Assembly (NCBI GenBank): GCA_030248195.1
Contig: JASAND010019988.1
Span: 62,001-126,000 of the forward strand
DNA: 64,000 bases
Origin: Trissonchulus latispiculum
Lineage: Eukaryota > Nematoda > Enoplea > Enoplida > Ironidae
Reading direction: 5' to 3'
Of this stretch, positions 43,005 through 52,940 are shown piece after piece; the stretch's first letter is position 1; every line of letters starts with the position of its first letter. A model generated the notes under the pieces. That model saw nothing but the letters and a program-made list of their open reading frames with translations, did not search any database and had not been told where the DNA came from. A program made the position numbers and the translations under genes.

Positions 43005-44148
43005 GGTGAGAGACCATTCTGATGCCCTTTGGGGGCATCGGGTCATAATTCCAGTTAGGCTGCGAAACCACATCCTACAAGATATGCACAAGGGTCATTT
43101 GGGTCAGACTAGAATGGCCGCACGTTGTCGACAGTACGTCTGGTGGCCAGGCATCGAAGCCTCTGTTCGACAGTTTATCAGTCAATGTCTGCACTGTCAA
43201 AAACAACAATCTAGCCCTCAGAAGCAAATTAAAGGCTGGCCACATCCACCTTCGCCATGGTTCCGAATTCATATTGATCACCTAGGCCCTTTTCACGGGA
43301 GGTATTGGCTGCTAATTGTAGATAGTTTTTCCCAATGGGTCGACGTGGTTTCAGTCCCAAATTTATCAACTGGTCCGACAGTTAGCGCTCTGCAACGAAT
43401 TCTGTCTACTCATGGAATCCCCAATAGCATAGTAAGCGACAATGGCACATGCTTCACCTCTAAAGAGTTTAAGAGATTTTGCGCGGAAAACAACATTCAG
43501 CATGTGCTCGCACCCGCATATCATCCCTAGTCAAATGGTTTGGCCGAAAGATATGTTCGGATGTTCAAGCAAAAGCTAGGAAACACACCATTTTCTTCTT
43601 CTGATTTAAATAAAGCAGTTTTGGAATTGCTCTTTGCTTACAGAACAACGAAGAAAGAAAATGGAAAATCACCGGCCGAGTTACTTTGGGGACGGAATCT
43701 CGGGACAACCTATGACCGTTGGAAAGACATTGGGGACAACGAGGGGGACGGCGCTACTTTGAAAACGAAAACAAAGTTTCGAGTGGGACAGTTAATATGG
43801 TATAAGCGGTATCATAGCGGGAAATGGACTTGGGAGCCTGGAACTTTCTGTGGTTGGGAGGGCAACCGAGTGGTCCGGGTAGCGAACAATGCCAAAGACC
43901 TTTTCCGACGTCACATCAGTCAAGTGCGGAAACGAAGTTGTTTGTGCCCTGCTCAAATCGACTGGTATCTACCAACGTGGACAAGGGATGAACCGAGACT
44001 AATGCAAGAAATGGGGCCACCAGCAAATTTCCCACGTCGAAATGAATTGCCAAACCGTCCACAAGAACGAAGATACCCTTCACGAAACAGAAAACCAGTG
44101 AATCGTCAAGATCCCATGACTTACGAAAAAGAGAAATATGGACGTTAG
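43005..44148 (+). pseudogene. Ty3/Gypsy integrase, interrupted by one stop
   Basis: Integrase domains in order: H2C2 zinc finger (DMHKGHLG ... CLHCQ), catalytic core with IDHLGPF and VSDNGTCFTS Asp residues, then SNGLAERY with the catalytic Glu. A GPY/F-like tail follows (VGQLIWYK ... RRHISQVRKR). A TAG at 43528-43530 interrupts the conserved YHPQSNG motif where Gln is expected, which fits a single C-to-T change. Otherwise the frame is open. The upstream fused codons (42898-about 43000) come from the adjoining MITE. Confidence 0.92.
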
Positions 44149-44160
44149 TAATTTGGTTAA

Positions 44161-44170
44161 GAAGGGGAAA
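44161..44170 (+). promoter_or_regulatory. Polypurine tract
   Basis: GAAGGGGAAA directly precedes the LTR start TGTTATAG, as expected for the plus-strand primer of an LTR retrotransposon. Confidence 0.85.
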
Positions 44171-44320
44171 TGTTATAGAGGAGTTTAGGACGAGATTTGT
44201 TAGTTCATTGTAATCACATAGTAATTGTTCTTTAGCTGGAACTCTTTAAGTTAACTACCAATTAACCTATGGTATCAGTTCTCTGTTTTTGAGAGTTTGA
44301 AGTAAACGCGCGTTATAACA
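44171..44320 (+). repeat. 3' LTR, 150 bp
   Basis: Begins TGTTATA and ends TATAACA, a perfect 7-bp terminal inverted repeat, directly after the polypurine tract. No second LTR in the window. Confidence 0.85.
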
Positions 44321-44489
44321 AGAAGGAAAACATACGTACATATAGAAAACATGAACAGACTAAAAGAAAAAACGGTAGGAGGAGAAGAATATGTAAAATC
44401 CCATTGCTGTTTCGTAAACAGGTAAATAGGAGTGGACTAGTAATATTGAAAACCACGCCAGTTTGCGAGCTAAAATAGAGGTGTAGGAG

Positions 44490-45700
44490 TCAGTAAGGTC
44501 GAGGGCATAACTTATAATTAACAGTTTGTGGAAGCTTATTAGGTATTGTAGGTTCAGCAGCAGTAGTCGAAGCAACCCGTAGAGTGGGTAAATGTAGATC
44601 ATAACATTTCTTCACCTGGTCAATGTGTACGGTGCGAGTTTTTTGTCTGGGATCGTCGATAGGTATAACGTTTAGATTTTTACCGGATATACTGATTATG
44701 CGGTAGGGTCCTTGCCAGTGTGTAGAAAGTTTTGTGATGGGATGTAAACGTAAACGCGATCGCCTACTTGATAATGTGGCAAGAAAATAGTTCGGTCATA
44801 GTAGAATTTTTGTTTAGCCTGTGATTTCAGTATGTGCTCCATTGCTACCGACCATGCAGTGGTTAGAGTTTGGGAGAGGCCCCTACGGTAATCCTCATGC
44901 TCAGCGTAAGGGGAGGACATTTTGCTGATACCGGTGTAAAAGTGGGTTTGTGGGTCCCTTCCGAATAGGAGGAAAAAGGGGCTCTCACGTGTACTTTCGT
45001 GGGTGGCGGAACGGTAGGCGAATAATATTTTGGGGAGGAATTCGTCCCAAGATGACTGATCGATGGAACAGTAATGTTTAAGCATAGTCACTAATGTTTT
45101 ATTTTGGCGTTCAACCTGACCTTGAGTTTGAGGCCTGTAGGGGACAGATTGAATTTTTCTAGTATTTACCAGAGAGCAAATATCCTGAAGGAGAGCTGTT
45201 GTGAAATTGCTAGCACAGTCGGATAGCAGTTCATAGGGGGCAGCGTAACGACAAACAATTTCGTTTACGAAAATTCTTGCGACGGTAAGTGACTTCATGT
45301 TGGGCAGAGCGAAAGCTTCACACCATTTAGCAAAACTATCCATGAAGAGGAGGAGGTAAGCATTGCCGTTAGCGGTAACGGGGAATGGTCCGGCAATGTC
45401 CATAGATACGCGGGAGAAGGGAGTACCAACGTTGGGGATGGGGTGAAGAGGGGAGCGTGTAGATTTTGGTGGATCCTTAACTTTGGCACACATAGTACAA
45501 TTTTGACAGTAATGTTTAGTGTCTGCTCGCAGAGAAGGCCAATGAAAACGTCGTGAAGATTTTTGAAAGGTTTTGTCAAACCCTAGATGGCCCGCAAAGG
45601 GACAGTCGTGGTGTGCTTCAACGATTTCGGATACTAAACAGTGCGGGATAGCTAAAAGAGGTTTTGATTTATTAGTGTAATATAAGAGCCCGTCACGCAA
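44490..45700 (-). pseudogene. Ty3/Gypsy integrase of the large element, frameshifted near its C terminus
   Basis: Numbered from 45700: H2C2 zinc finger (HH...AGHLG, CQNCTMC), Asp101 in SMDIAGPF, Asp161 in LLSDCASNF, and Glu197 in GQVER. D-D spacing is 59 and D-E spacing 35, the canonical DD35E. The frame ends at 44696 in HTGKDPTA. The true GPY/F continuation (GPYRIISISGKN, VHIDQVKKCY) follows in another frame to about 44490. All three catalytic residues are kept. Confidence 0.92.
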
Positions 45701-45761
45701 TGCATAAAAAGTAGCTTTAGCCTTGATGACGATAGCTTGCGAAGGGTCGGTGGGAACTGTG

Positions 45762-46860
45762 TCATGTTTCAGATAGGTCCATTACGATAGCTCCAAGAAA
45801 ATCGTCTTTGAGCTGTAAAGAGTATAAGTCAGTAAGAGTATCGATTACGGACAAAACTTGGGGCACAACGATCCAGCTCAAAGCGTCAGCGTTTGCATTG
45901 TTCCGTCCAGCACGGTGGCGGATATCCATGTCGTCGTCTTGGAGTTTGAGGGCCCAACGGGCTAGCCTAAAGGATGGGTGTTTCGCGCATAAGAGGGATT
46001 TTAGGGAGACGCAGTCTGTGATAACCGTGAAATTTTGTCCGTACAGGTAACAGCGAAAATAATGTACAGCCCACACGACTGCTAAAGCTTCTTTCTCAGT
46101 GGCGGCGTAAGAATGTTCATGTTTGTTCAGTGAGCGGCTAGCATATGCGACAACACGCTCTTTGTTTTCATGCATCTGACTTAAACCGCGCCTAAGGCAA
46201 CTCCACTGGTATGTAGTATGTAGTGTAAATTTCTGAGTAAAGTCCGGGTAAGTGAGGATGGGTGGAGATAGAAGACGCTGTCTGAGTTTATTGAATGCTT
46301 GTTGACACTCCTCATTCCATTGAAAGGACGTGTCTTTCTTTAAAAGTTGGGTAAGCGGTGCTGCAATTTTAGAAAAATTGCGGATAAATCTGCGATAGTA
46401 AGAAGCGAATCCGAGAAATCGACGAAGGTCGGAAACAGATTTTGGTACAGGGTAATGGGCGACCGGTGCAACTTTAGCGGGATCGGGACGGATGCCTGCT
46501 GACAAGATTAGGTGTCCAAGGAAAGAGATTGAGCGACGGCAAAAATGGCAGTTGGATGGCTTAAGTTTCATATTAAATTGTCTAAATCGTGAAAAACTTT
46601 GCTCCAGGTCATGGAGATGCTCGTCGAAGGTGGGTGAAAAGACGATAATGTCGTCAATATAGCATAAGCAAGTTTCCCAGTGGAGACCAAGGAGGATAAA
46701 CTCCATCGTTCGTTGGAACGTAGCTGGTGCATTGCACAGGCCAAATGGTAGGACGTTGAATTCCCACAATCCCGCAAAAGACGTAAAAGCAGTTTTCGGT
46801 TTGGAAGCTTCGTCAAGCGGGATCTGCCAGTAACAAATGCACAGATCCAGCGAGCTAAAA
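45762..46860 (-). pseudogene. RT (C-terminal half) and RNase H of the large element
   Basis: The open frame 46769-45762, extended upstream in the same frame to about 46860, has the RT palm with CYIDDIIVF (YIDD) and FLGHLI. The thumb and RNase H follow. In RNase H the expected LHTDAS motif reads LHTTYQ, so the first catalytic Asp is lost. ATEKEALAVVWA (Glu) and VITD (Asp) remain. It is joined to the upstream RT half only through a frameshift. Confidence 0.9.
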
Positions 46861-46890
46861 AAACTTAGAGTTTCCGAGTGAATCTAAAAT

Positions 46891-48027
46891 TTAGTCTATA
46901 ATCGACACAAAATCGACAGAGCCATCGTGTTTTTTAACTAACACGATGGGCGATGCCCAAGGTGACGCGCTAGGCCTTATGATGCCTTGTGCGTGCATTT
47001 GGCGTATGTGTTCATGTACAACTTCTCTCTGCTTAATCGGTACCCGATATGGCCGTTGTTTTATAGGCGGGGTGGATTCCATATCAATGGAGTGGGAAGA
47101 CGCGTTTGTTAATTTCAAATCAAATTGGTGGCCAGCGAATATGTCTTTGTAGCTGTCTAGCAATTTGCGTAATTCGCCTGTTTCTTCACTGTTGAGTACA
47201 GTATCTGACAGGTTTACAAGGGTTGAGGAGTTTACTGGTTTGGAAGCGGATTCATTGGTAAAAGCGAAGACAGGGAAAGAAGGAGCGAGCTGGTGTAGAT
47301 TTCCAAGTGTAGTATGCTTGTAGATTGTAATGGGTGCATGGGTAGGGTTGAGGATACGTGTTACTACGAAATGCCCATTAGCGGATAATAAAGCCCGCGC
47401 GACTAATAAATTTGAAGAATTGATGAATGCTTCGCTAGGCTCAAAAAGCATTTCTTGTTGTCTGTTCTCGGATAAGGTGCACAAAACATTGCATTCAGTG
47501 CGGCTGGGAATGACTATGGTAGAGGCTGAATGGACAGAAGGGTGTTTGTGGGACTGGTGGCGGCGGAGAGGTTTTTCGTCAAGAGGTAACGTTTGGCCCG
47601 CGACTGTAATAGTACGCCCTTGAAAATTGATAACGACAGGCCCTAACTTAGAAAGAAGGTCCGTTCCAATGATACAGTCGTAAGGCAGCTCAGGTGTGAC
47701 ATGAAAAGTATATGGAATGGCAACCTTTCCAAGTGTAATTGTAGCTAGTGCTAAGCCGACAATAAGCATTCGATTTCCTGTAATTGAAGTGGGATTGGCA
47801 GAAGTGTTAGGTTTAAGGGGAATGTGGGGCGCTGCGCGATGGGCTAACAGGGACAGCGCAGCACCCGTATCAATTAATGCTAGTGTAATTTTATTGTTGA
47901 TTTTGGCGTAGAGAGTAGGTATAAATCGTTCTGATAGTGCAGTGATGTATTGGTTAGGTGAGTTGGCGGTGGCTGATGTGGGTGTATCATTGGTTCGATT
48001 ATGTGTAAATGCGAACACAGAGTCGCT
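46891..48027 (-). pseudogene. Protease and N-terminal RT of the large element
   Basis: Follows the second in-frame TAA (48030-48028) without change of frame. Retropepsin active site ALIDTGAALSLL, flap and IIGTDLL. A linker leads to the RT start: PPIKQRPYRVP, MHAQGIIRPS, SPWASPIVLVKKHDGS. It breaks at VDFVSIID, where about 20 residues of the family's DYRKLN...YPLP region are missing and the frame shifts. The first residue listed is not an ATG. Confidence 0.92.
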
Positions 48028-48030
48028 TTA
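48028..48030 (-). other. In-frame TAA between glycoprotein and protease
   Basis: GGA-TAA-AGC: the glycoprotein tail ends CNIG, then stop. The same frame continues SDSVFAFTHNR into the protease ORF. Confidence 0.9.
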
Positions 48031-50751
48031 TCCAATATTGCATGGGTGTCGCCGGAACGTTTCTGTTCGTGGGGTGGAAGAGACTGTGTTGGATGGCTGC
48101 GTAAGGTAGCACCGCAAACAGCAAAGCTTTCGCGTGAGTGTGATTAGGAGACGAAAACATGTTTTGGTGGTGAAGACAAAAGTGTAACAAACAGTGACAA
48201 GTAGCATAAGACCGACAAAATAGCTAATTACTAGTTGTGGTATTCCCGTTAGGGGGAAATCGACAAGGGATATTTGGGAGTGGTGTACATTTTTGAAGAG
48301 AAGTGTGTATGGAGGTGGGTACGAGAGGGCGTTGTGGTACAGGGGAGTTTGCGTCGAAAAGAGTTGTGACGTGACGAAGTATAAGTTATTGACAAGAGTT
48401 TGTAGGCTTGTGAACTTTTCATATATTTGGGATATATGTGTGAAACGCGTTGAATCAGCCGTAGGGCCAAGAATCGAGCCGTGGGTCAGTGGTGGCATAT
48501 TTGCTTTCCATAGGTGGCGACCTATCAGTGGCACGGGTAGGCGGGACACATTAAATGTAGGGCTCTGCGATAGCGGAGGTCGTATGGATGAATAGGCTAG
48601 GCTAATGTGATTGCAGGCCCTAGTAGCGGACTGTCGTTGCAGGACTCTGGTGCCTGGCGTAAGGAAGTAGTGTTTCACTGAATCGTTCATAAGGACTGGA
48701 ATATGCGTGAAGCATGTGTTCTCGTACTGATAATTCCAAAAGAGTTTTATGGGATGTACGTGGCGGCAGGGAAAAAGTGTAACGGTGTCTCCCTGAAGTT
48801 TAGCTACGACATCCTCTCTACGGAAAAGCGTGCGAGCTCCCAGGGTGGCATCCAATAGGAATAAATTCTTTATGAGGTTGAGGGTAGCTGCCTCAGTGTG
48901 ACACCTAGATAGGTACGTGCTTCGAAAGTATTCACTGTCTAGTTTGAGTACCTGTTTAGCAACCACATCGTCGCTAAGGTTGTGATGGTGGAAATGGTCA
49001 TGGAGTCCGAAATAGCTGGAGTTTTGTAGCGGCGGAATGTGTATAAAGAGACCAGAATTTGTGGCGTAGGTCGGTTGAGTAAGGCATGCATGAATACTTT
49101 TCCCCGTTATCTGTAGGGCTGCGTGAAGACTATCTACTAGTATGAATTGTTGTACCATTCGTACAGTGAAATTATTAGTAAATATAAGGGGGCATGTCCT
49201 GCGGAGTTTAGAGGGATCCCAAACAAGAGTAAGGTAGTCAGACAGACAAAAACCTTTGCCGACAGCACAGTCAACTGTGGGAGCAGTATCACTATGGAGT
49301 GTGATACCGTCCAAGGACACTACAGTTCCCTTATATAAATTAAAGTTTTGTGTAGTGGTACATTGACGATGGCAACAATAACTGTATTCAGTGCTGGCTG
49401 TATTATTGGTAGACCAGAGGAAAGAGGAAAGTTTGTATAAAGGTTGACGGTCGTAGAACATGTTCATTGTAACTTGCTTACAAAAAGTAGGGTGGATTGT
49501 TGCGTAAGATATGTTATGTGCAAGTACTTGTCGTGTTCCTAAAATGTTAGTGTACGTACATATGGTATCGGTGCGAGACTCACAAGCGTAAGCAGAGGTA
49601 GCGATTGGATTCGTGTGGGGGTCCCAAATTTGAATAATGTTGCGGTGAACAGGAAGTAAAGGCGGAACCCTGCAAGGCTGTGGGTCTGGCAGTGCAAATG
49701 TGCAATTGTAACCAAACAGTTCCTGATCACAGTTGTAAACAGGGAGGGCGGAAGCGGGCCGGCACAGACTACTACACAGCACAAGCAGTAGGATGACATA
49801 ACCGATTGTACAAGCTGCTGTATGTAAATACGAGAGTATGTGTAGGCTGGTAGGATGGGTGTTGTGGAAAGATTTTGATGGCTTAGGCTCTAGGTGTGTT
49901 TGTGCTGGCATAGCAAAGACTTGTGTTAGGCACAAGTCGTTGCAGTCGACTACGACTTCTTCCTCCGTGAAGGAGGCATCTCCCGAAAAACTGAGGCTGC
50001 TATTGGATCTACTGGACGTACTGCTGTGATCGGGGGGGGGGGAGACTAATGGAGCACCCATGACGGCCAGGATGGAACTGCAGGCTTCCCCTGAGTGGTA
50101 AAACTCAGTAGGGGTTTCCTGTTCGTCAAACAAATTTGCGCAGAGTCGGTCATGCTCAGAAGTAGATTGTGAATGATGACAGAATTCCTCAGAGTTGGGG
50201 GAGTTTTTGGAAGTGTAAATGGCGTAGGAGCTATGTGGCATAGAAAAACGGGTACGTTTGATGACGGGAGCAGGCGACACGGGCCGAGCGTAGTTGTGGA
50301 AGTTAGGTGCTCGCGACTCGCGGGAGTAATTCTCAGGTGTTCGGGAATGTGAACGCTGGGGTGGAGGCGGAGGAATCATCGAACTGTGGCGCACCTTCCT
50401 TGACTGGCCAACCGTTTGTGCTGGAGGACTGCCATGATTAGTTACCTCTCGCCAGGTGTCTGAGGTGGAACGTGGGTATGTCCGATATATCGGGAGGTAC
50501 GAGTTGTGGCCTTGGCACAGCGTACGAATATGTCCTACGCATCCGCAGGATGCACACACAGGGCGGCCATCGTCTGTCCATGTATAACGACTCCAAGCCT
50601 CAGAAGATCTGTCGTATCGCGGAAAGGTTTCAGCTGTCTGCGTGCTGGGATGGTACGTATGTTTATTGTGAACCCAACACGCGTGCTCGAGAGTGAAAGT
50701 AAGTTTCTCGACGGCGGCTTGTAAAGGAGCTTCAGTGACCGACTGTCGCAA
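48028..50751 (-). CDS. CCHC zinc-finger plus envelope-like glycoprotein ORF (907 codons)
   Basis: An open frame between two in-frame TAA codons. Residues 66-79 form a nucleocapsid zinc knuckle (C-X2-C-X4-H-X4-C). 80-300 is Pro/Ser/Arg-rich with an acidic TEEEVVVD patch. A hydrophobic leader at about 312-333 is followed by an ASA|LP signal-peptidase-like site. 336-836 is a Cys-rich ectodomain with eight NxS/T sequons (349, 413, 449, 527, 577, 591, 689, 734). A membrane anchor at about 838-862 precedes a short basic, Cys-containing tail. This is the plan of a type I viral envelope glycoprotein. I cannot assign its family; a VDCAVGKGFC...VWDP...CP stretch (493-521) is the best handle. The first codon is TTG, so translation probably reads through from gag or starts from a spliced RNA. 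Confidence 0.8.
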   Translation of the reverse strand: MRQSVTEAPLQAAVEKLTFTLEHACWVHNKHTYHPSTQTAETFPRYDRSSEAWSRYTWTDDGRPVCASCGCVGHIRTLCQGHNSYLPIYRTYPRSTSDTWREVTNHGSPPAQTVGQSRKVRHSSMIPPPPPQRSHSRTPENYSRESRAPNFHNYARPVSPAPVIKRTRFSMPHSSYAIYTSKNSPNSEEFCHHSQSTSEHDRLCANLFDEQETPTEFYHSGEACSSILAVMGAPLVSPPPDHSSTSSRSNSSLSFSGDASFTEEEVVVDCNDLCLTQVFAMPAQTHLEPKPSKSFHNTHPTSLHILSYLHTAACTIGYVILLLVLCSSLCRPASALPVYNCDQELFGYNCTFALPDPQPCRVPPLLPVHRNIIQIWDPHTNPIATSAYACESRTDTICTYTNILGTRQVLAHNISYATIHPTFCKQVTMNMFYDRQPLYKLSSFLWSTNNTASTEYSYCCHRQCTTTQNFNLYKGTVVSLDGITLHSDTAPTVDCAVGKGFCLSDYLTLVWDPSKLRRTCPLIFTNNFTVRMVQQFILVDSLHAALQITGKSIHACLTQPTYATNSGLFIHIPPLQNSSYFGLHDHFHHHNLSDDVVAKQVLKLDSEYFRSTYLSRCHTEAATLNLIKNLFLLDATLGARTLFRREDVVAKLQGDTVTLFPCRHVHPIKLFWNYQYENTCFTHIPVLMNDSVKHYFLTPGTRVLQRQSATRACNHISLAYSSIRPPLSQSPTFNVSRLPVPLIGRHLWKANMPPLTHGSILGPTADSTRFTHISQIYEKFTSLQTLVNNLYFVTSQLFSTQTPLYHNALSYPPPYTLLFKNVHHSQISLVDFPLTGIPQLVISYFVGLMLLVTVCYTFVFTTKTCFRLLITLTRKLCCLRCYLTQPSNTVSSTPRTETFRRHPCNIG

Positions 50752-50754
50752 TTA
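50752..50754 (-). other. In-frame TAA between capsid and nucleocapsid coding
   Basis: GGT-TAA-TTG: gag reads HEIG then stop, and the same frame continues LRQSVTEAPL into the zinc knuckle. In Ty3/Gypsy elements capsid and nucleocapsid are normally one Gag, so the stop is either a mutation or a recoding site. Confidence 0.9.
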
Positions 50755-51513
50755 ACCGATTTCGTGTTTAAGATTATTTAGCTCAGCAACCATGTGTACC
50801 TGTAGTTTAGAAGATAGGTCGGTTTCATTGCGAGCGTTGGCTGGGAGGAGTAGCTTTGATTGCGCGTCTTTCTTTTGCGCGAGCGTAAATGCTTTTTGAA
50901 AGGTGTCGGGATCTTGGGACAATACGTATTCTTTGAGGTCAGCTGGTAGACCTGCAATAAAGGCTTCTTTAGTCAAGAAATCGCGGATGTTAGGGTCAAA
51001 CTGGGAGTATGCAGCGCGACCTTTAATCTCTTGACTATAATCCGCTAAAGATTCAGTGCCCTTTTTAGTTCTTCCTCGAAGAAATAGACTAGTGATTCTT
51101 TGGTTTTCAGGTGGAACTAGGGCATCAGCGAGAGCTTGTTTCAGTTGGGCGTAATTATCTCTTATGGCTGGGGCTATTTCTTTATATTGATCGAGGGCAA
51201 ATTCTCGTAAATATACGGGTAAGTGTGAGCACTTCTGGTCGTCATTCCAGTTTCTGCTTCTTGCGGAAATTTTGAAAATTTCAATCCATTGAGCGAAATC
51301 GTCTCCTACCCTCCCTGTAAATTTTTCGGGTGCGTACTGAGTGTTATTAAAAACTGAGGGATTGTGCACACTTTCTGTAGCGGAGGCTGGTAGAACTGAA
51401 AGGCGCCCCGCTTGTTCGGTGAGTAACCTTTCTTGGCGTTCGCGTGAACGCTGGAGCTGTCGAAGATCTCTGGGATTGTTAATGTCACTTACCCCGTCAG
51501 TCCCCGTGGACAT
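50752..51513 (-). CDS. Gag (capsid part) of the large Gypsy element
   Basis: ATG at 51513-51511 gives MSTGTDGVSDIN and 253 codons to TAA. The central YAPEKFTGRVGDDFAQWIEI, LREFALDQYKEI and FLRGRTKKGTESLADYSQEI segments match the Ty3/Gypsy retrotransposon Gag (capsid) fold. The frame is open further upstream but has no ATG there. Confidence 0.9.
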   Translation of the reverse strand: MSTGTDGVSDINNPRDLRQLQRSRERQERLLTEQAGRLSVLPASATESVHNPSVFNNTQYAPEKFTGRVGDDFAQWIEIFKISARSRNWNDDQKCSHLPVYLREFALDQYKEIAPAIRDNYAQLKQALADALVPPENQRITSLFLRGRTKKGTESLADYSQEIKGRAAYSQFDPNIRDFLTKEAFIAGLPADLKEYVLSQDPDTFQKAFTLAQKKDAQSKLLLPANARNETDLSSKLQVHMVAELNNLKHEIG

Positions 51514-51655
51514 ACTGAAGCAAAATAAAAAGCTTAGCAAAAATGGGGCTTATGGGTGAATAAAATTAGGACAACGAAATCGAAAACTTAAAAAACGAAT
51601 GAGAATAGTAAAAAACAAAGTTAAGGATCTCTAATTTAATCCAAAGGTGTGTAGG

Positions 51656-51673
51656 TTAGCGCCAGGGATGCCA
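51656..51673 (-). promoter_or_regulatory. Primer-binding-site candidate
   Basis: TGGCATCCCTGGCGCTAA on the minus strand directly follows a TTTACA LTR-type end. A TGG start is typical of sites pairing with the CCA end of a tRNA. The tRNA is not identified. Confidence 0.5.
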
Positions 51674-52160
51674 TGTAAAGAATAGGGCACTCTTGGCTTT
51701 TAAAACGGGCAACCTCCTAGACTACGTTTCAGATCTTAGTCGGGTATCCTAAACCCAACCCTTCTTTGTCTCGAAACTATCACTGTTCTTCCCTATCTAC
51801 GCTGGTCTCACCTAACCTACGTTTACTGTCCTTTAACAACGACCAAGTCTGGTTCAAACTTAAGAACGCAAACACCGTACACAATAATCACCACAACTCA
51901 ACTATCTTGAGAAAATACACAGTCTTTTATAAGTTTCTTTGGTGTGCGTTTTCGTGGTCTTGTAATCACCCGGGCGTAAGTTTTCGGGGGAAGTATATGG
52001 ACAGTATTTGTGGGAATTCTGTCGTAGGGCTATGCAGGTGTAGGGTTTCTTTTGTAATTTCAGAATAATTAGTTACGGGGTAATTTTGTTGGCGACTGAA
52101 ATAGTTGTGGTTGAGTACGTTCTTGGCTCCGCATGTCTAATTTCTTTTTAAGCATCTACA
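51674..52160 (-). repeat. 5' LTR candidate of the large Gypsy element
   Basis: The 3' boundary TTTACA is set by the primer-binding-like site. TGTAGATGC at 52160 is a plausible start, giving 487 bp and a TGTA/TACA terminal pair. There is no second LTR to confirm the length. Confidence 0.5.
51924..51931 (-). promoter_or_regulatory. TATA box in the LTR
   Basis: TATAAAAG on the minus strand, 250 bp before the LTR end. It would place transcription start near 51900. Confidence 0.6.
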
Positions 52161-52940
52161 GTAATCCTCTCGAATTTGGGACCTAACCACTTTATTATAG
52201 CTACAGTATTCCCGCCCCTCTGAGTTGCTACAATATATATTCCGTCTCTAAGTCAGTTTCTTTCTAGTTGTCTTTGTTAAATTATCTAAATATACGAACA
52301 AAAAGGATGCCCGAACTTTCGTTCAGTTCGTTCGTCGTTCGTTCCCTGCAGTTCGTCGCAAGTTTATCTAAAGGGCATAAATGTTGGCCCTGACTCAAAG
52401 AATAATAGCTTTACTCCAAATTCTTTTACTGATTTTTAATTCTTGAATACATAAACATAAACAGAAAGCATTGAGAACTCAAAACATCAATCGAAAATTC
52501 GTAAACTCAGGTGTGGTGCATCGAAGCATTTCGCTGATTGTTTAAGGTAGAGAATGCAGTTTGCAAATCTGAAGAATAACCAACCAAGTATAACCCAACT
52601 TGCCAACCAACCAAGCATAACTTGTGAACCCGCAAGATGCTTCAACATAATGCGCTTACCCAGAGTAATGATAGGAAGAGTACCATACCCGTTCTAGTGC
52701 ATCTGGTCTGTCAGATGCTCGATACATTAAGGCCGAAGTCTCGGAAGGGATCACGGTTAACACTATGACCCACGTGTTTATATGCGTTTGAACTAAAACT
52801 CATATGATTGACTAATCTATCTTATGTCAAAATTACGTGTATAAGGTGACCACTCCAGATCGTGGGGGAGGGCTTAGCTTAACGTTGTTAAGCGTTATTT
52901 TTATGTACGATTGAACGGAAATGCATTTGATTGGTTGCTT
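52161..52940. other. Unassigned flank
   Basis: Contains a GTTCGTTCG-type simple repeat near 52318-52350. No gene seen. Confidence 0.45.

Larger units (their letters stand above)
43005..44320 (+). mobile_element. 5'-truncated Ty3/Gypsy element with 3' LTR
   Basis: Only the integrase end of pol and the 3' LTR remain; gag, protease, RT and RNase H are absent. Order: integrase, polypurine tract, 150-bp LTR. It is opposite in orientation to the large Gypsy element that starts immediately at 44321. Confidence 0.88.
44321..52160 (-). mobile_element. Large Ty3/Gypsy element with gag-env-pol order
   Basis: Minus-strand order: LTR candidate (52160-51674), primer-binding-like site, gag, CCHC plus envelope-like glycoprotein, protease, RT, RNase H, integrase with GPY/F tail. 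No 3' LTR is seen; the element stops where the plus-strand Gypsy LTR ends. Gag, the glycoprotein ORF and protease-RT share one reading frame. RT/RNase H and integrase are in other frames through frameshifts. The right boundary at 52160 is tentative. Confidence 0.85.
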
